The notes under the pieces were generated by a model. That model searched no databases and was not told where the DNA came from. It was given only the letters and a program-made list of their open reading frames with translations. A stretch of DNA of 64,000 nucleotides from Hirsutella rhossiliensis (taxonomy: Eukaryota; Ascomycota; Sordariomycetes; Hypocreales; Ophiocordycipitaceae): the NCBI RefSeq assembly GCF_020360975.1, contig NW_025408667.1:5456001-5520000 (forward strand). The letters run 5' to 3'. A program made the translations under genes and the position numbers. Within the stretch, counting starts at the first letter, position 1, and each line of letters begins with the position of its first letter. Of the stretch, positions 24,050 to 36,422 are shown one piece after another.

Positions 24050-27000
24050 ATCGAAGCTATAGTCTTATAATTATAAGTCCTCTCCCTTCCTAAGTCGCCT
24101 TAGTAAAGGAAGTAGTTAGCTAAGGTAGTCTTAGTTAAGGCCGCTCTATCCCTAGTATAACCTTAGTTCTATTATCCGGTATATCTATATATAGCCTCTA
24201 AGCTAGGTCGAACTAGTAGAGCCTACTTAAGCGGAGGAACTATTACGCTAGCGGCGCTGCTATCCTTTTCCCTTAAAGGCCTACTCTTATATTACCTACG
24301 TCCTAGGCCTATATTAAGAGGGACTCCCTTACCTTTACTATTAATAGATAGTCGATTATTATATAGTAGATAATATCCTATCTTTATCTATAGGTATATA
24401 TTAGCGAAACTATACTAAGGACCTATCGGTTAAAGAGGAAGTTATTAAGCCCGATTTTTCCTATATATATCTAGGTAATTACCGTGCTAATATACTTAGG
24501 GAGGCCCTTATAACGGTCTAGCGTTATCGCCTTATTAAACTAAGGTAGGAAGTCGGCGGGGTAGAAGGTAGTTTAGTATTATTAGATCGCGTCTTCCTTA
24601 GTATTCTATCGGGCGGCCTATTCCTTATTTAGCCTTTTAAGTAACTTAGCTTTATCTAGGAGGTCGTCCGATCCTATCTAACTCTAGACCCCCCTTATCT
24701 CCTCCGCGAGGGGAGGTCTACCTAAAGGTAGTACCGCCGGGGGTCTATCCTCTCTTTAGCGTCGCCTTCTTTTAAGTATACCTACGACTATATTAAACGC
24801 GTATTAGATTTAGCTTAGGAGCCCTAAGTCCTCTAGCCTTTAAAGGGTATCTATTATTCTTTAGTTTAGGTAAAGGTCGATTAAGGGCACCTACGCCTTT
24901 ACTTTAACTTAGTAGACTAAGGTCGCGTAGTAGGTACCTATTACTACCTAGAGGTAGGCTAACTAGTCCTAGGTAAGGTCCTACGCGATTCTATATAGTT
25001 TCCCCTTTATAGGCGTTATCTTATAAAATATAACTATAGTATAGGAGATTAAGGACCGGATTACCTTACTATAGACTTCCCTAGCGCGTAGTAAGGTATA
25101 GCCTTATATAGACGCTGCGAGCCTAGTTAGGGCTATAGTCTAGCGCTTTAACTTCGCTTAGAGTTATTTTAGGTATGCCTTTTAGCATAGTTTCCGGTAT
25201 ACCTAAACCCTTAGTAAGCGGGCCTCTTAGACTAGAGTTACTATATTAGCCCTAAGGCGGACCGGCGTCGTTAGTGCTTATCTCCTTTATATAAAGTATA
25301 ATAATTCGCTCTTCGATAGTTTAAAAGTAACCGCGAACTTGGTCGCTTATTCCGCGTATACCCTTTAAGCTTCCTTTAAGTATACTACTATAGTAGCCTT
25401 ATTAGGTCTAATACTAACTATATTTATATCGTCGGCGAAGCTAATAGTATAAATACTATATATTATACTAAGCCTTTTATATAAGGGGGTTATATAGTAT
25501 AGAAATAGGATCGGGGATAAGGGGGAGCCTTAAGGGACTCTTATTAGTACTTAAGTTAGTTTTAAGGTCCTCTTATTAAAGTAAAGGGTCGATCTCTTAT
25601 CGCTTATAAAGCTCTATATTAAGCTTATAAGCTACCTAAGGTATCCCTTAAGCTTTAGTTCCCTTATAAGCTTATTATAGTTAACTATATTAAATACGCC
25701 CTTAATATCTAGCTATAAGAATAATACGATGCCCTTTTAGGCCTACGTTATATATACTAGTTCTATTACTAGTAGGATCGCCGCCTTTATAAAGCGTTCC
25801 CTCTTATTCCTTATTTATCTATCTAGTAGGATACTATTCGCCTCCGCTACTCCCGCGATCCTCTAAGCTAGTATCTACTTAAGTACTTTTCCTACTATAA
25901 GTAGGAGGGAAATTAGTCTCTAACCCCCTACTATATAGTAGGCGTCTAGCCTCTTACCTAGCTTCTAGATAACTACTATATTCGCGTTATAGAACCGACC
26001 TAGGAAATATAAGAGTTAGGTATAGGCGTTAAAGATCGTAGCTAGTCGCTAGACTAAGGCTAGGCCGTACTTCTTAATAAACCTTAAGGGGACGCTATTT
26101 AGACCCGCCGCTTTCTAGCTTACTATCTTACCTAGCGCCCCTACGACGTTAGCTAGCTAGATCTATTAGTTAACTATAAAGGTCGCCTTAGCTATAGGCT
26201 AGGGTAGCCCTTAGGTTATACTAGCCTTTAATAGGAAGAACTTAACGGCTAGTAGCTAGGCCTTTTCTTTAAAGGTTTCTATTAATCGGTCCTTGCTTTC
26301 CTTAACTAGCGGTAGGATATAAGTTGGTTCCGGTAGTAGCCTACTATAGAGTCTTACCTACCTCTTTATATTCTAGAGCTTAGTATTATCGGCGCTAAAT
26401 TCCTTTAGGAACTCGCGCTAATAGGCCCTCCTCGCCTCCCGGATAGTCCGCTTTTAAGCTATAGACGCCTTATATAGGTCTTCCTAGTTCGCTTCGTTCC
26501 TTTCTTACTTATACTTCCTCCTTACCCTCTTAGCCTCCCTCGTTGCCCTCCCTACCTCTAGGGTAAACTATACGTTGCCCCTAGGTAATACTCGCCCTTA
26601 GCGTAGAACTATAGCTATTACGATCTACGCTAGAGTAGCGAAGATATAGTCTAGGTCTTTATCGATATCCTTAAGTATTTAAAGTATTAGCTAGTATAGT
26701 CTTAGCTAGGATATAGTCTTAGCTTTAACTAGCTTTACTTCCGCTTCTTTCTACCTTAGGGTCGGTTTAAGTACCTAGGCCTAGGTATTAACTTATAGTA
26801 TAATAGTTTAAGGGATATAGTTTAACCTAGTTAGGTCTAGGTCGGGCCCGGTATACTATATTCTAGTCTCTAGCGTTGCTTAAGCTAGGTCGATAGTACT
26901 ATCCCTTTAGCCGTAGAAAAATCTTATATACTCCCCTCTTAGAGTAGTAAGTTTAAGTTATAGCTTTATTACCTTTTATATAAGTTATATTGCGCTATCT

Positions 27001-27480
27001 AAGGTTCTATTATATCTATCCTAGAGCGGGTAATAGATATTAAAGTCCCTTACTATTACTATAGGGTGCTCTAGTTTAATTACGCTTAGGTTATATAGCG
27101 CTCTTACCCTCGCGGCCCCTAATAGTAAGTAAATCGCCTATAGTTTAGTACTATCCCTAAAAATTACCTCGCTTTAGTCTAGTTTAAACTAAGGCGACTA
27201 AGTCCCTAGCCCGAGCCTTTTATATATATATAGCGTATACTTCCCCTCCTTATAGACTAGGTAGTAAGGCGCCGCTCTAAGGGGGGGGGGGGGCCGCCTC
27301 CTAGTATAGCTTTTACTTCCTATAGTACTATTAGGTTAAAGCTAGCTTAGTAGTAAAGCGCTAACCGAGCTAGCTTATATCTCTTTTATATATTCTAAAA
27401 TAGTACTTTTAGTTATATATAAGTAGGGTCGGGGTATAAGGGGTCGTTTATATAAAGAGGGAGGCGCTCTATCTCCTAGC
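24050..27480 (-). pseudogene. LINE A-2 ORF2: endonuclease and reverse transcriptase
   Basis: Read on the minus strand. The endonuclease motif VRDFNIYYP (GDFNxHHP) lies at about 27030-27055. An Arg/Lys-rich linker at about 26440-26580 follows. The RT block related to PLSPIL lies at about 25500-25560, and the catalytic box FADDI is intact at 25425-25439. The Tad-type thumb (KLxxQTxALTKLxAxxxG) is at about 25070-25160, and a post-RT domain runs to about 24050. RNase H motifs are not seen. A 13-base G run at 27281-27293 lies in its N-terminal part. This is the least mutated LINE A ORF2; its stops fall at likely Gln or Trp codons. Confidence 0.88.
27281..27293 (+). repeat. 13-base homopolymer G run
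   Basis: The matching places in LINE A-1 (GGCCCCTCCCC near 101) and LINE A-3 (AAAGGGGGCC near 40095) have much shorter runs, so this is an expansion in one copy. It lies within the ORF2 N-terminal part. Confidence 0.9.
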
Positions 27481-27489
27481 GCTTTTTTA

Positions 27490-28960
27490 TTTACTATACC
27501 TATAAATATCGTTTATACTTAGTTCGGCCTCCTTAGCCCTACTAGCCGGCGGGTATCTTAAGCTCGACCTCTTATCCCGGCGCGGTCTACCTAGTCCCTG
27601 CTTCTAGACTACGGTCGATTTAAGAACGCCCTAGGTTTCGATAGTAAGGTGCACCTATTACTCGGTATATATCTAGGTATTCGCGAACTATTAAGGTCGA
27701 CGTAAGTAGTTTTCCCTCGCTTTTTCTTAGGCTTTATTCGCTATAGGGTAGGTCTAGGTCTACGATAAGTAGTCCCCTTAGTATAAGATATAGTTATAAG
27801 GGATTTCGCCTTTCTTAGCCTTATATTTATCCTCGCCTCTATTATATACTATACTCCTATATCGGCTATAAAGTTATATCGATATATATCGCTTAGTAAT
27901 ATAGCTATATCTATAGTAGTTATAGTACCTCTATAGTTAGACCGACTTATTATAGGGTTTATATTAAAAGATCTATACTTTAAGGACTAGGCCTAGGTTA
28001 TAGAGCCTATTAGCCTCCTTTAAGCTACTAACCTTAATAAGTATAGTTATCGCCGTCGATATCTTAGATCGGGGGCGTAGCGCCTAGGCCTAGAAGACCT
28101 TAACTTTATTCGCCTTTATAATCTTATAGAGTAATCGCTCCCTATCTACTATCGCTACCCTTAAAGGGACGTTCTTAGCGACTACTATATACGCGAGGTA
28201 GGAGATCGTAGCCTTTAGTCTAAATATAGCCTTAACCTAGCCTTAGTCCTTTTAATAGGCTCTTACCGCGGTATTAAATATAAGTATAATATCTTTGCTT
28301 TAAAGGCGCCTCGCCGCTATAGCGCTTATAGCTTTTAGGGCTATATTTACCGCCTTTACTATATCCTTTAGTTCGCGGCTTAAGATTTCGAGCGGTGCCC
28401 TAATAGGGACTATAATAATCTTACGTTTATAGCGCGGTAGGACCTATTTTACCGAAGCTTTATATTAGGTCGGTCCCTTAGTCTCGGCTACGACTATAGC
28501 CTAGGTTTACTTAGGGCCCCCCGGGCCCGAAGCAATACCTAGGCGGAGTTCTTCCTTAACTACCTCTTTAATTATATCCTAGATTATCGTCTTAAAGCTC
28601 TCGTCCGCGTAGAGTACCGCCGACGACGCGCTACTAGCGCGGCTCTTCGCCCTAGAGAGCTATTCGACTACTACCTATACCCTACTAAACTATACGCTTA
28701 GGATAAAGCCCGCGAGTTCGTTATATACTACTTTTTCTATAAGGTCGCTTAGCGCCTAGGCTAGTATTATATTACTGCTTTAGGTTTATTAACTTACCCT
28801 ATCAGGGTATATAAATTCGGGTAGCGTCTCTTCGCGCTATACGCTTTAATCGAGCTTAGTACGTCGAGGGCCGCTACTACGTCTACCTACCCCTTAGCCT
28901 TAGCGTAGTATCGTTACTAAGGGTAATTAATACTATTAAATTAATTCCTAGTATTAGTTA
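27490..28960 (-). pseudogene. LINE A-2 ORF1: nucleic-acid-binding protein with CCHC knuckle
   Basis: The Gag-like ORF1 of the LINE, read on the minus strand. A central block resembles the Tad1 ORF1 pattern (SLKEANRLYNLGLVL, about 28000-28050). At about 27885-27931 the frame reads RYYNYYRYSYITKRY. This is a zinc knuckle CX2CX4HX4C in which every Cys and His codon has become Tyr, as expected when TGT or CAT turns into TAT. The intact protein would coat the LINE RNA. The product is inactive here. The 5' end of the LINE is at 29038. Confidence 0.75.
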
Positions 28961-29038
28961 GTATTTTAGTCGCGATACGTACCTACTATAGGCGTATATT
29001 AGTTTCGCTAAAAGTTTTTCTAAGCGGAAAGATTAGTT

Positions 29039-29053
29039 ATTATTATAATATTA
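29039..29053. repeat. Target duplication of LINE A-2, right copy
   Basis: ATTATTATAATATTA, identical to 21654-21668. Copia-3 resumes directly after it. Confidence 0.88.
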
Positions 29054-32000
29054 ATAGGTCTTTAAGAAAAACCGACTTAAAGGATTTAACCTTTTAAAGA
29101 GGCTATAAGAAATAATATAATAGTCTTTTAAGGAGGGCCCCTTATTATAAAAGAAGATAAATAAGATTTAAGTTACTAAGAAATAGTAACTAATACTACT
29201 ACCTTTTTTAAACTATAAATTTAAGGAAATATTATTAGTATAGTAAATTTAATATTCGTTATCCTTATAAATTAATAAGACTACTTATTAAGACCCTCTT
29301 ACTATCTCTTATAAAAATTAGCTATCCTTAACTTTAGTACTTTTATTAATATCTATAATATACTCTTATAATTCTAGTCCTTTAAAAAGGTATAAAGGGA
29401 AACCTTATTACTAGGGAATTAACTATATAGATAAAGGGATATAAAAGGGTAAATTTTATAATAAAACTACTTAATAGGTATATATAAATTCTTTAAAGAA
29501 AAAGGGTAGCTTTTTACCCTTAATTTTTAACGAGCTTAATTTCCTTTTACTTTCTTTAAGAGGAAGGAATCTTTTAGGATATAACGTCTAAGCCTATAAA
29601 GCTAGTTTAAAAGAATTAAATAATTAAGCTTATTAAGGAAAAGTTCTATTAATTTATTCTTAAATTCTAACTAACCTTTAAGAAGGAATCTCTTAAAAAG
29701 TTAGCTTTTCCTATTAAAAGGGTAGGTTTTAACTACCCTCTTTTAGTAGCCTAAAGAGACGGTCTTTTCTTAGTATATATAACTTAGATAGCTAGGCCCC
29801 CTAGCTTTATATAAGCTAGGCTAATAATAAAGTATATAAATAAGGGGCTTAAGAACTATTAAATATAAATACTATAGCTAAGGAAAGACTAAAAAACGAA
29901 TTTCTAAACGAACCCTTTTATAGCTATACTAGCTATATAAGGAAATTTAAGTTAACTAAACTAATATCTTTAAGGACTAAGAAAGCTTTATTAAGGTAAT
30001 GTTTTTTATAAATACCTTTTTTAAGATAGTTTTCCCTTATTTCTTATAAACCTACTTAAGTAAGTATAACTAGTTTACCTTTTAAGACTTTATTAACTAA
30101 ATAAAATCCTACTTTAGCTATAAGATAAAAAAATATATAGTTTAATAGAGAGCTATTTATAAAGAATATCTTAAATAAGCTTTAAAAAAGGAGTATTTTA
30201 CCCCTCTTATTAGCACTAAATACCTAGGCCTAAAATAAAAGGGTAGAAAGATTAAGGGGTGCTATAATAAAAAGAGCCTATATAATAAGACTTACTATAA
30301 AGCTTCCCTATAACCGTTAAAGGGAAGTTATTAAGACCGCTTATTACCTTTAGAACTAGACCCTTAAGGACCCTAAGGACCTAAGGGAACTAAACTAAGG
30401 AATAAACTAGAAATTACCCCTTAAGCTCTTTATAAAAAAGAGGGCCTTACTAGCTTACGTTTATACCTATAGCTATAAGGTATATACTATAACTATTAAT
30501 ATATAGCTAAAAAGGAAGAATAAAAGAAAGCTTAATCTTAGAGCCTTTATTAGTTACCTTATTATTTATAATTTTATAAATATCTTTTAAATCTAGATTC
30601 CTTTTTTATAAAAGGTTATTTTAACTAAGGATATAATTTTCGATAAATCTAGCTTTTTAATATAAAGAGGGGTTAATAGCCCCTCTTACTTTTATAACGT
30701 TAGCTAATTTAAAAGATCTAAATCCCCCCTTTTTAATAGTCTTAAGAAAAGGTCTTAGATAAGGAAATAAAAGAAGAAACTAATATTAAAGTAATTAAAG
30801 ATAATACTAACTTTAAAGAAAAAGAAAAAAAAAAGCTACTAGGTTAGATAATCTAAATAAAGAAAGAGACTATAGGAAAGTAATAGAGCTAGAATATATC
30901 TACCTTCCTATGCCTCCTCTTAAAAAATAAGAAGAAGATTTAAAAGTAGCTTTTTTAATTAGTTTTCCTATCTTAACCTTTAAGAAGGTAAGAAAGGTAC
31001 CTCTCTTAATAGATTACCTAGCTGCTTTTTTATCCTTACTTTAAGAAGTAAAGGAAGGTATAGGGCCCGATATAAAAGAAGATTAATTTCTCTTTTATTT
31101 TAATTATTTTTCTAACTTTTATCTAAAGCTTATAAAAAACGGTTCCTATAAAGTATTTATAGTAAGCTAGCTTTTTAAGCCTCTATTAGTAAGGAAGGTA
31201 TATAAAAGAGACCTCCTAAACCTACTAGTAAACTAAAAGTAGCTAGAAAAATACCCCTTTAAAGACTAGTTTTTCTAGGCCTAGAAAGACTACCTAGCCT
31301 TATATAAAAAGATAGGGACTTTTAAAGAGGTCTTTAAAGAAAAGGTAAAAGGAAAATAGGTCCTTAGCTATAAGTAGGTCTTTATTTATAAGACTAATAA
31401 ATATAGCTTCCTTTAAAAGTATAAAGCTTAGCTAGTTATTTATAGAAACTAATAGGAAAAAAGGGATTTACTTATTAAGTAACTACCTTAGTAAGGATAT
31501 CTTTTTATACCCTTATAGCTATAGTAGTAGAATTTAACCTTAAGCTTAATTAAATAGATATAGTTAATACTTTTATTAACTACCCCTTTAAAGAAAAAGA
31601 AGTTATTTATATATACCTTTTACTAAGCTTTTAATAGCTAGGAAAGGTTCTATAGCTTAAGAAAGCTTTATATAGACTATAAAGATTACCCCTTTTTTAG
31701 TAATAGTATTTAACTAGTTCTCTTAAAGCCTTAGGCTTTAAGAAAGTCCCTTAAGAACTATATATAATATAAAAAGGTAAAATTATAGTCTTTTTTTATA
31801 TTAACGATATTATCTAAGCTTACTTAAAAGAGAAAGAAGCTATTATAAGGGAGGCTATATAAGGCCTATAATAAAGGTATAAGATACCTAAGCTAAGAGA
31901 GCTAAAGTAGTTTTTAGGGATATAAATCCTTTAAAATAAGTCTTAATAGACTATTTAGCTTACCTAGGACGCCTATATTAATAAGTTCGCTTATAAATTC

Positions 32001-33127
32001 CTCTTTAATTCCCTTAATAAGAAACTTCTTTTTATACTTATATTAAATAAAGAGCTTTTACTTAATCTATCGTTTTAAGCTAGGGAGTAAGAGAAATACT
32101 AATATTAATAAAAGGTAAGCTCCTTACTTTTTTTAGCTATTTCTACTAAACTAAATATCTCTTTTATAGTCTCTTAGCTAGCTTAGTATAACTAGAATTC
32201 TACCCCTAGGTATTAAGAAGTAGTAGATAGAGCTATCTTTTATCTTTACTTAATAAGATTATATAGTTTATACTTAAGAGGGTAAGGAAGGAAACTAGCT
32301 ACTAAAATCTTTATTTATTTAAGCGATTTATCCTCTATAAGTAATTCCTTAGATAGAAAGAGCTTATAAGGGTATATTATATCCCTTTTTAAAGGAACTA
32401 TTACTTAAAGAGCTTTAAAGTAAGCTACCGTTATAACTTTTAGTATAGAGGTAGAGCTACTAGCTTTTTTAAAAGCGTTAAAAAAGCGATTTTCCTTAGC
32501 TAGCTACTAATATCTCTATAACTATAAACTCTAACCTTATTAGCTATAAAATATAATAATATATAAACTATATAAATTCTTATAGAAAATAGTAAGCTAT
32601 TAACCTAGCTATAGTATATTAATATCTATTAGTATTAGTTATACTAAGAGGTTTAAAAGGAACTTATTTCTATTTATTAGGTTTTAATAGTATTAATAAA
32701 AGTAAACGGTCTTATAAAGCCCTTATTAAAGTAAAAGCTAGCTATCCTCTTATAGTAAAATAAGCTAAATAACGTCTATAAGAAGCTATCCTTAAAGGCC
32801 TACCTTAGAGTCTATAAAAGAAGATAATAGCCTATATAAGAAGGTAACGTCTATAGCTAAAGAAAAGGAAGAGGTTTTCCCTTTAAAGGGCCCCTTATTT
32901 AATTAGGTTTCTCTTTTTTAGGAAGGCCCCTTTTCTTATAGGACTTTCCTTTCTTTAAGCCCTTATTCCTTAAGTAAGTCTAAAAGAGCCTAGGGACCTA
33001 AAAGGGCCCTTACTTTCCTTAAGTAAAGGGATAAGTATAAAGCTAATAACCTCCTTTATATACTTACTAGCCTAAAGCTATATTAGCTATACCCTTACTA
33101 TAAAGGTAAGCTATAGCTAAGGGGGTA
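29054..33127 (+). pseudogene. Copia-3 pol (integrase, RT, RNase H), RIP-degraded
   Basis: The + strand continuation of the copia polyprotein after LINE A-2. Integrase core runs about 29930-30250, with the block leading to KGxIKRA-type residues near 30230-30290. The ALYRL-like RT motif is at about 31665-31685, and the catalytic box FYINDI at 31795-31812 has one Asp mutated to Asn. RNase H ends with KVNGLIKPLLK at 32697-32730 (KADGLTK). The polypurine tract AAGGGGG lies at 33119-33125. It is collinear with Copia-1 and heavily mutated, with very few TG or CA left. Confidence 0.87.
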
Positions 33128-33598
33128 TATTAAAAAGTATAGCTTAATTTTATAGTTCTTAAAGATATCTTTTAGTAAGAAGAACTAAGGATACTAAAAA
33201 TACTTAGTATAAAAAAAGAAAGAAGGAGCTAAAAAAAAAAGTAAAGAAAGGAGGGTAGGGGTATAAAGGGAAGTAAAAGTAGTAATAGCTTCTTATAAAG
33301 GTAGTAAGAGATAAGATAGATATACTAGTAACGGCTAAAAAAAAGGGAAAAACTAGTAAAACTCTTAGTAGTTAAAAGGATATTAATAGCTTCTTTATTA
33401 ATTAAGATACTAAATAAGTATAAAGAGGGGCGTTAAATAAAAGAAAGAAAAAGAATTAAGGTAATATAATAATAACTCCCTTACTATAATTACTACCCTT
33501 ATAAGAATTAAATAGCTTTGCCCTACTTATTTAACCCCTTACTTTTAATTTTACCTTTATATATTTTATATATACTTCTTATATTTCTCTTTATAAAA
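33128..33598 (+). repeat. Copia-3 3' LTR
   Basis: 471-bp LTR in sense orientation, starting TATTAAAAAG after GGGGGTA and ending CTTTATAAAA. It is the mirror of the Copia-1 LTR and adjoins Gypsy-II protease sequence. Copia-3 therefore sits inside Gypsy-II, with its other end left of the window or lost. Confidence 0.88.
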
Positions 33599-34050
33599 AC
33601 TAAAGCTTATAGTAATTTACTTAAATAGTCTTCTTTTTTATCTTATTTAATAACTAAATTATTATAAAGTTTTACTTTCTTTTAAATTTATTAGTCTTAG
33701 AAACTTATATCTTTATTTTTATATAGCTAGCTAGTTTTTAAGTTAATTAAAAGGTTACTCTTATATAGCTATAATAGCCTTAATATAAGGTTATATTTTT
33801 TAATATCTATAATATTAAAGTTAACTTATTTATTATAGCCTTAAATATTAATATTAAGGTAATTAATCTTTATATTAATAATTCTATTATTATAGTTAAA
33901 TGCCTTCCCTTTAATATTTATAAGTTTATATAGATCTTTCTTATATCTTTATATAAGTTAGTAACGATTAATAACTTTAAGTAAAATATAATTACTTATT
34001 ATACTATTATTTAAAAGTATATATATATAATATCCTATAATTTAAATATT
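33599..34050 (-). pseudogene. Gypsy-II protease region fragment
   Basis: On the minus strand the frame reads INIKGKAFNYNNRIINIKIN and later NFNIIDIKKYNLILRLLWLYKSNPLI-like sequence. This matches the end of a retropepsin domain of fungal gypsy elements (the IVDMGxHDIILGMPWL block). It is the downstream continuation of the gag at 47842-50115, from which LINE A-3 separates it. RT and later domains are not present: Copia-3 begins at the left edge. Confidence 0.75.
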
Positions 34051-34063
34051 TAATACTATTTAA
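34051..34063. repeat. Target duplication of LINE A-3, left copy
   Basis: TAATACTATTTAA, identical to 47829-47841. It joins the two halves of Gypsy-II. Confidence 0.87.
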
Positions 34064-36052
34064 CTATTATTATTAAGATTATACTAAGGACCTAGCTAAA
34101 GGTATTTAGAACTTTAATATTAAATAAAAAGGAAGAATAAAAGTACTTAAGGGAAAATCCTCCCTTCTTTTAATATAGGTCTACTTTAAATAAGGTTATA
34201 ATAGTAGTATATAGGAAATTTATACTAGCTACTATAGGCTTCTCCTATATATTTATATTTTAGTATAAGCCTTTTTAGGCTATAGCTACTACTATCTTAA
34301 GCGGCCGCGGCCTAGGCTTACTAGCTTAGGCCTAGGGTTATAGGTAGTAGTCTCTCTTTAAGGGCCTAGCTTATAGGCGCCTTTATTTTCTATAGCTCCC
34401 GCGTTACTACTATATAGCCGCGACGGCGGCCGCGTTAGCCTATCGGTCTTTTAGTTAGTAGGGTAAGTAATATTTAGTTACTAAGCTAGGCGCTAGTATA
34501 GGTCGCTCCTAAGTAGGGCTAGCTAATTAAAATTTAGTTAGCTAGCTTTACTAATCGAAAATCGGTTCTTATCTAGCTATACGACTTCCTAATTAAGGGC
34601 GCGACGGCCTATATTTACTATTTATTATATAGTTACTAATTACGTGCGCCTAGCCTATATATATATATACCTACCCTCCCCCCTTAGTTTTATTCCTATC
34701 TCCTCTTACCTTTCTATTTATTATCTTTTTTATAGGCCTTAGTTCCTTACTTATATTATTTTTATATCCTTAGTTCTCCTTAGTACTATATTTAGTTTAT
34801 TTACTATTATATTACTATATCTAACTAAGAAGCTAACTTAGGTAGTAGTAGCTTACTTCCTTTAAAACCCTTTCTTTATAAGAAAGTTATTACTATAGCG
34901 GGATTAAAGCGCTCTATCTTATATTTTATATATATTAAGCGCCTTACTAGCGAGCTTACTTATAAGTCCTTTACTAGCTATTAAAACTAGTCCTATAAGT
35001 ATTAGTCTTAGTCCTATCTTAAGTTAGTCTTACCTTTAGTACTTTTTACTAACTTTACTAGCTATAAAGGCTAAAGTATATATCGCTTATACTAACTTTA
35101 ACTAGTCTTATTACTAAGTAAGTATCTTTACTTTATTATAGTATAGTCTAAGTTTAGTATTAATCTATATTTTAAATTACCTTTAAAGGTAAGGAGGCTA
35201 CTTATACCTTTTATTAAGCTTAGTTTAAGGTTAATAGCCCCTCCCTTATTAAGGGCTTAGTATAAGAGCGCCTTTATTATATTACTTTAGAAACTTATAT
35301 TTATACTAGTTAAAAGGCTCTTACTACTAAATATAAAAGCGTATTAAGCGAGTTTACCTTTAGTTTAGCTATAGTCGCTAAAAATATTAAGATACTTACC
35401 TTAGCTTTTACCTATTCTATAGATAATACCTACTATATATATAAGTCCTTAAAAAGTACCTAAGTAAGTTTAGCGATACTATTAAGACCTTAGCTTAGGT
35501 TAAGCTTAAGTTACTCTTAGTTACTTAAAAGACTCTTATAGCGGTTAACGATCTCGCTAACTATTTTTATCTTATTACTAGTAATAACTATAATAGTAAG
35601 GGTAATAGTTTTAACCTTACTAGGCCTAGTCTAGCCTTAGCCCCTTTTAATAAAAGGAAGGGTAAGGGTAAAAGTAAAGGTAAGGTAGCTATTATATCTA
35701 AGGCTCTATTTAAGGCTAAGGCTAAGGAGTCCGCTATTATTACTATACCCGCGGTTATCTTAAAGCTAATATAAAAGCTTATTATATTACCCTTTATTAA
35801 CTCTAATACTAAGTTATAGCTTAGTAGTTCTCTTAACGCTAAGCTTACTTTAAAGCGTCCTTATCTTATATTACTTACTAACCTTATTAATGCTCTTAAC
35901 TTTATTTAATAGTATCTTTATAGCTATTACGGTTTAGTATTAGCTAAGATTATCGCTAGTCTTAACCTTAACTAGATCTAAGGTTATAGTATAGGCTATA
36001 GCGAACGCCTCTACGCCGCCGCTAGTATAGGTCCTACCTTAGTATAGACCTT

Positions 36053-36125
36053 TATCGCGTACTCTATATACGTTAATTAACGCTGTTGCTTATATCTAAT
36101 AGGCGGCTATATCTTTTTCGTAATA
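36053..36125 (+). repeat. 5' LTR of the miniature element (73 bp)
   Basis: Begins TATCGCGTACTC and ends TTCGTAATA. It differs from the 3' copy only by G/A and T/C within GCTGTTGCT versus GCTATCGCT and by C/T in ATATCTAAT. Confidence 0.88.
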
Positions 36126-36139
36126 GTTATAAGCCCGGG
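36126..36139 (+). promoter_or_regulatory. Primer-binding site of the miniature element (half tRNA-iMet type)
   Basis: GTTATAAGCCCGGG directly after the 5' LTR. It is the same string, in the same place, as in Copia-1. The unmutated form GTTATGAGCCC would pair with the anticodon arm of initiator tRNA-Met. Confidence 0.75.
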
Positions 36140-36158
36140 CGGAGGGGTTACCCCTCCG
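36140..36158 (+). other. Perfect hairpin next to the primer site
   Basis: CGGAGGGG and CCCCTCCG arms (8 bp) around a TTA loop, starting one base after the primer site. A stable stem here could act in RNA dimerisation or packaging; that role is inferred from its position only. Confidence 0.7.
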
Positions 36159-36349
36159 AGAACTTCTAGGTAACTGCGTACGTACTTCTAGCTAGCCTAG
36201 CGCGTATTACCTAAAGGCCCGTAGTTCGAGTCCCGCTAGCGCAATTAAGCGCGGTTTTAGTATAGGGCCTGCCTATATAAAAATTCCCGCTATAGTCTAG
36301 GATATCTAGGTATCCCGGGACGAATTAACCCGATATCCCTAAGGGGGTA

Positions 36350-36422
36350 TATCGCGTACTCTATATACGTTAATTAACGCTATCGCTTATATTTAATAGG
36401 CGGCTATATCTTTTTCGTAATA
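36350..36422 (+). repeat. 3' LTR of the miniature element (73 bp)
   Basis: Preceded by the purine tract AAGGGGG (36341-36347) and TA. Followed by the ACCTT duplication. Confidence 0.88.

Larger units (their letters stand above)
21669..29038 (-). mobile_element. LINE A-2: complete Tad1/I-like LINE (7370 bp)
   Basis: The best preserved LINE A copy, with both ends defined by a perfect 15-bp target duplication in Copia-3. Order on the minus strand: ORF1 (about 28960-27490), ORF2 (about 27480-24050), a region carrying the antisense ORF X, a GC-rich 3' region with a hairpin, then a (TAA)n tail at the left edge. LINE A-1 and LINE A-3 share this entire layout, including the ORF X region. That region is therefore part of the mobile unit and not flanking DNA. 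Confidence 0.92.
36053..36422 (+). mobile_element. Miniature LTR element (TRIM/SMART-like), 370 bp, inside ORF X of LINE A-3
   Basis: Two 73-bp direct terminal repeats (36053-36125 and 36350-36422) differ at three sites, all C/T or G/A. The target duplication is ACCTT (36048-36052 and 36423-36427), and the empty site is seen in LINE A-2. GTTATAAGCCCGGG follows the 5' repeat directly, identical to the Copia-1 primer site. A purine tract AAGGGGG with TA precedes the 3' repeat, and the repeat begins TATCGCG, as does the copia LTR. The 224-bp interior has no frame long enough to encode a protein. It is best read as a non-autonomous LTR retrotransposon mobilised by the copia family. The repeats are short even for the TRIM class. 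Confidence 0.85.

Noticed and set aside
36181..36245. A tRNA gene near GTTCGAGTCCCGC
   Set aside because: The T-arm stem does not pair, no acceptor or D arm can be built, and it lies inside the miniature LTR element. Reported only as a weak box observation.
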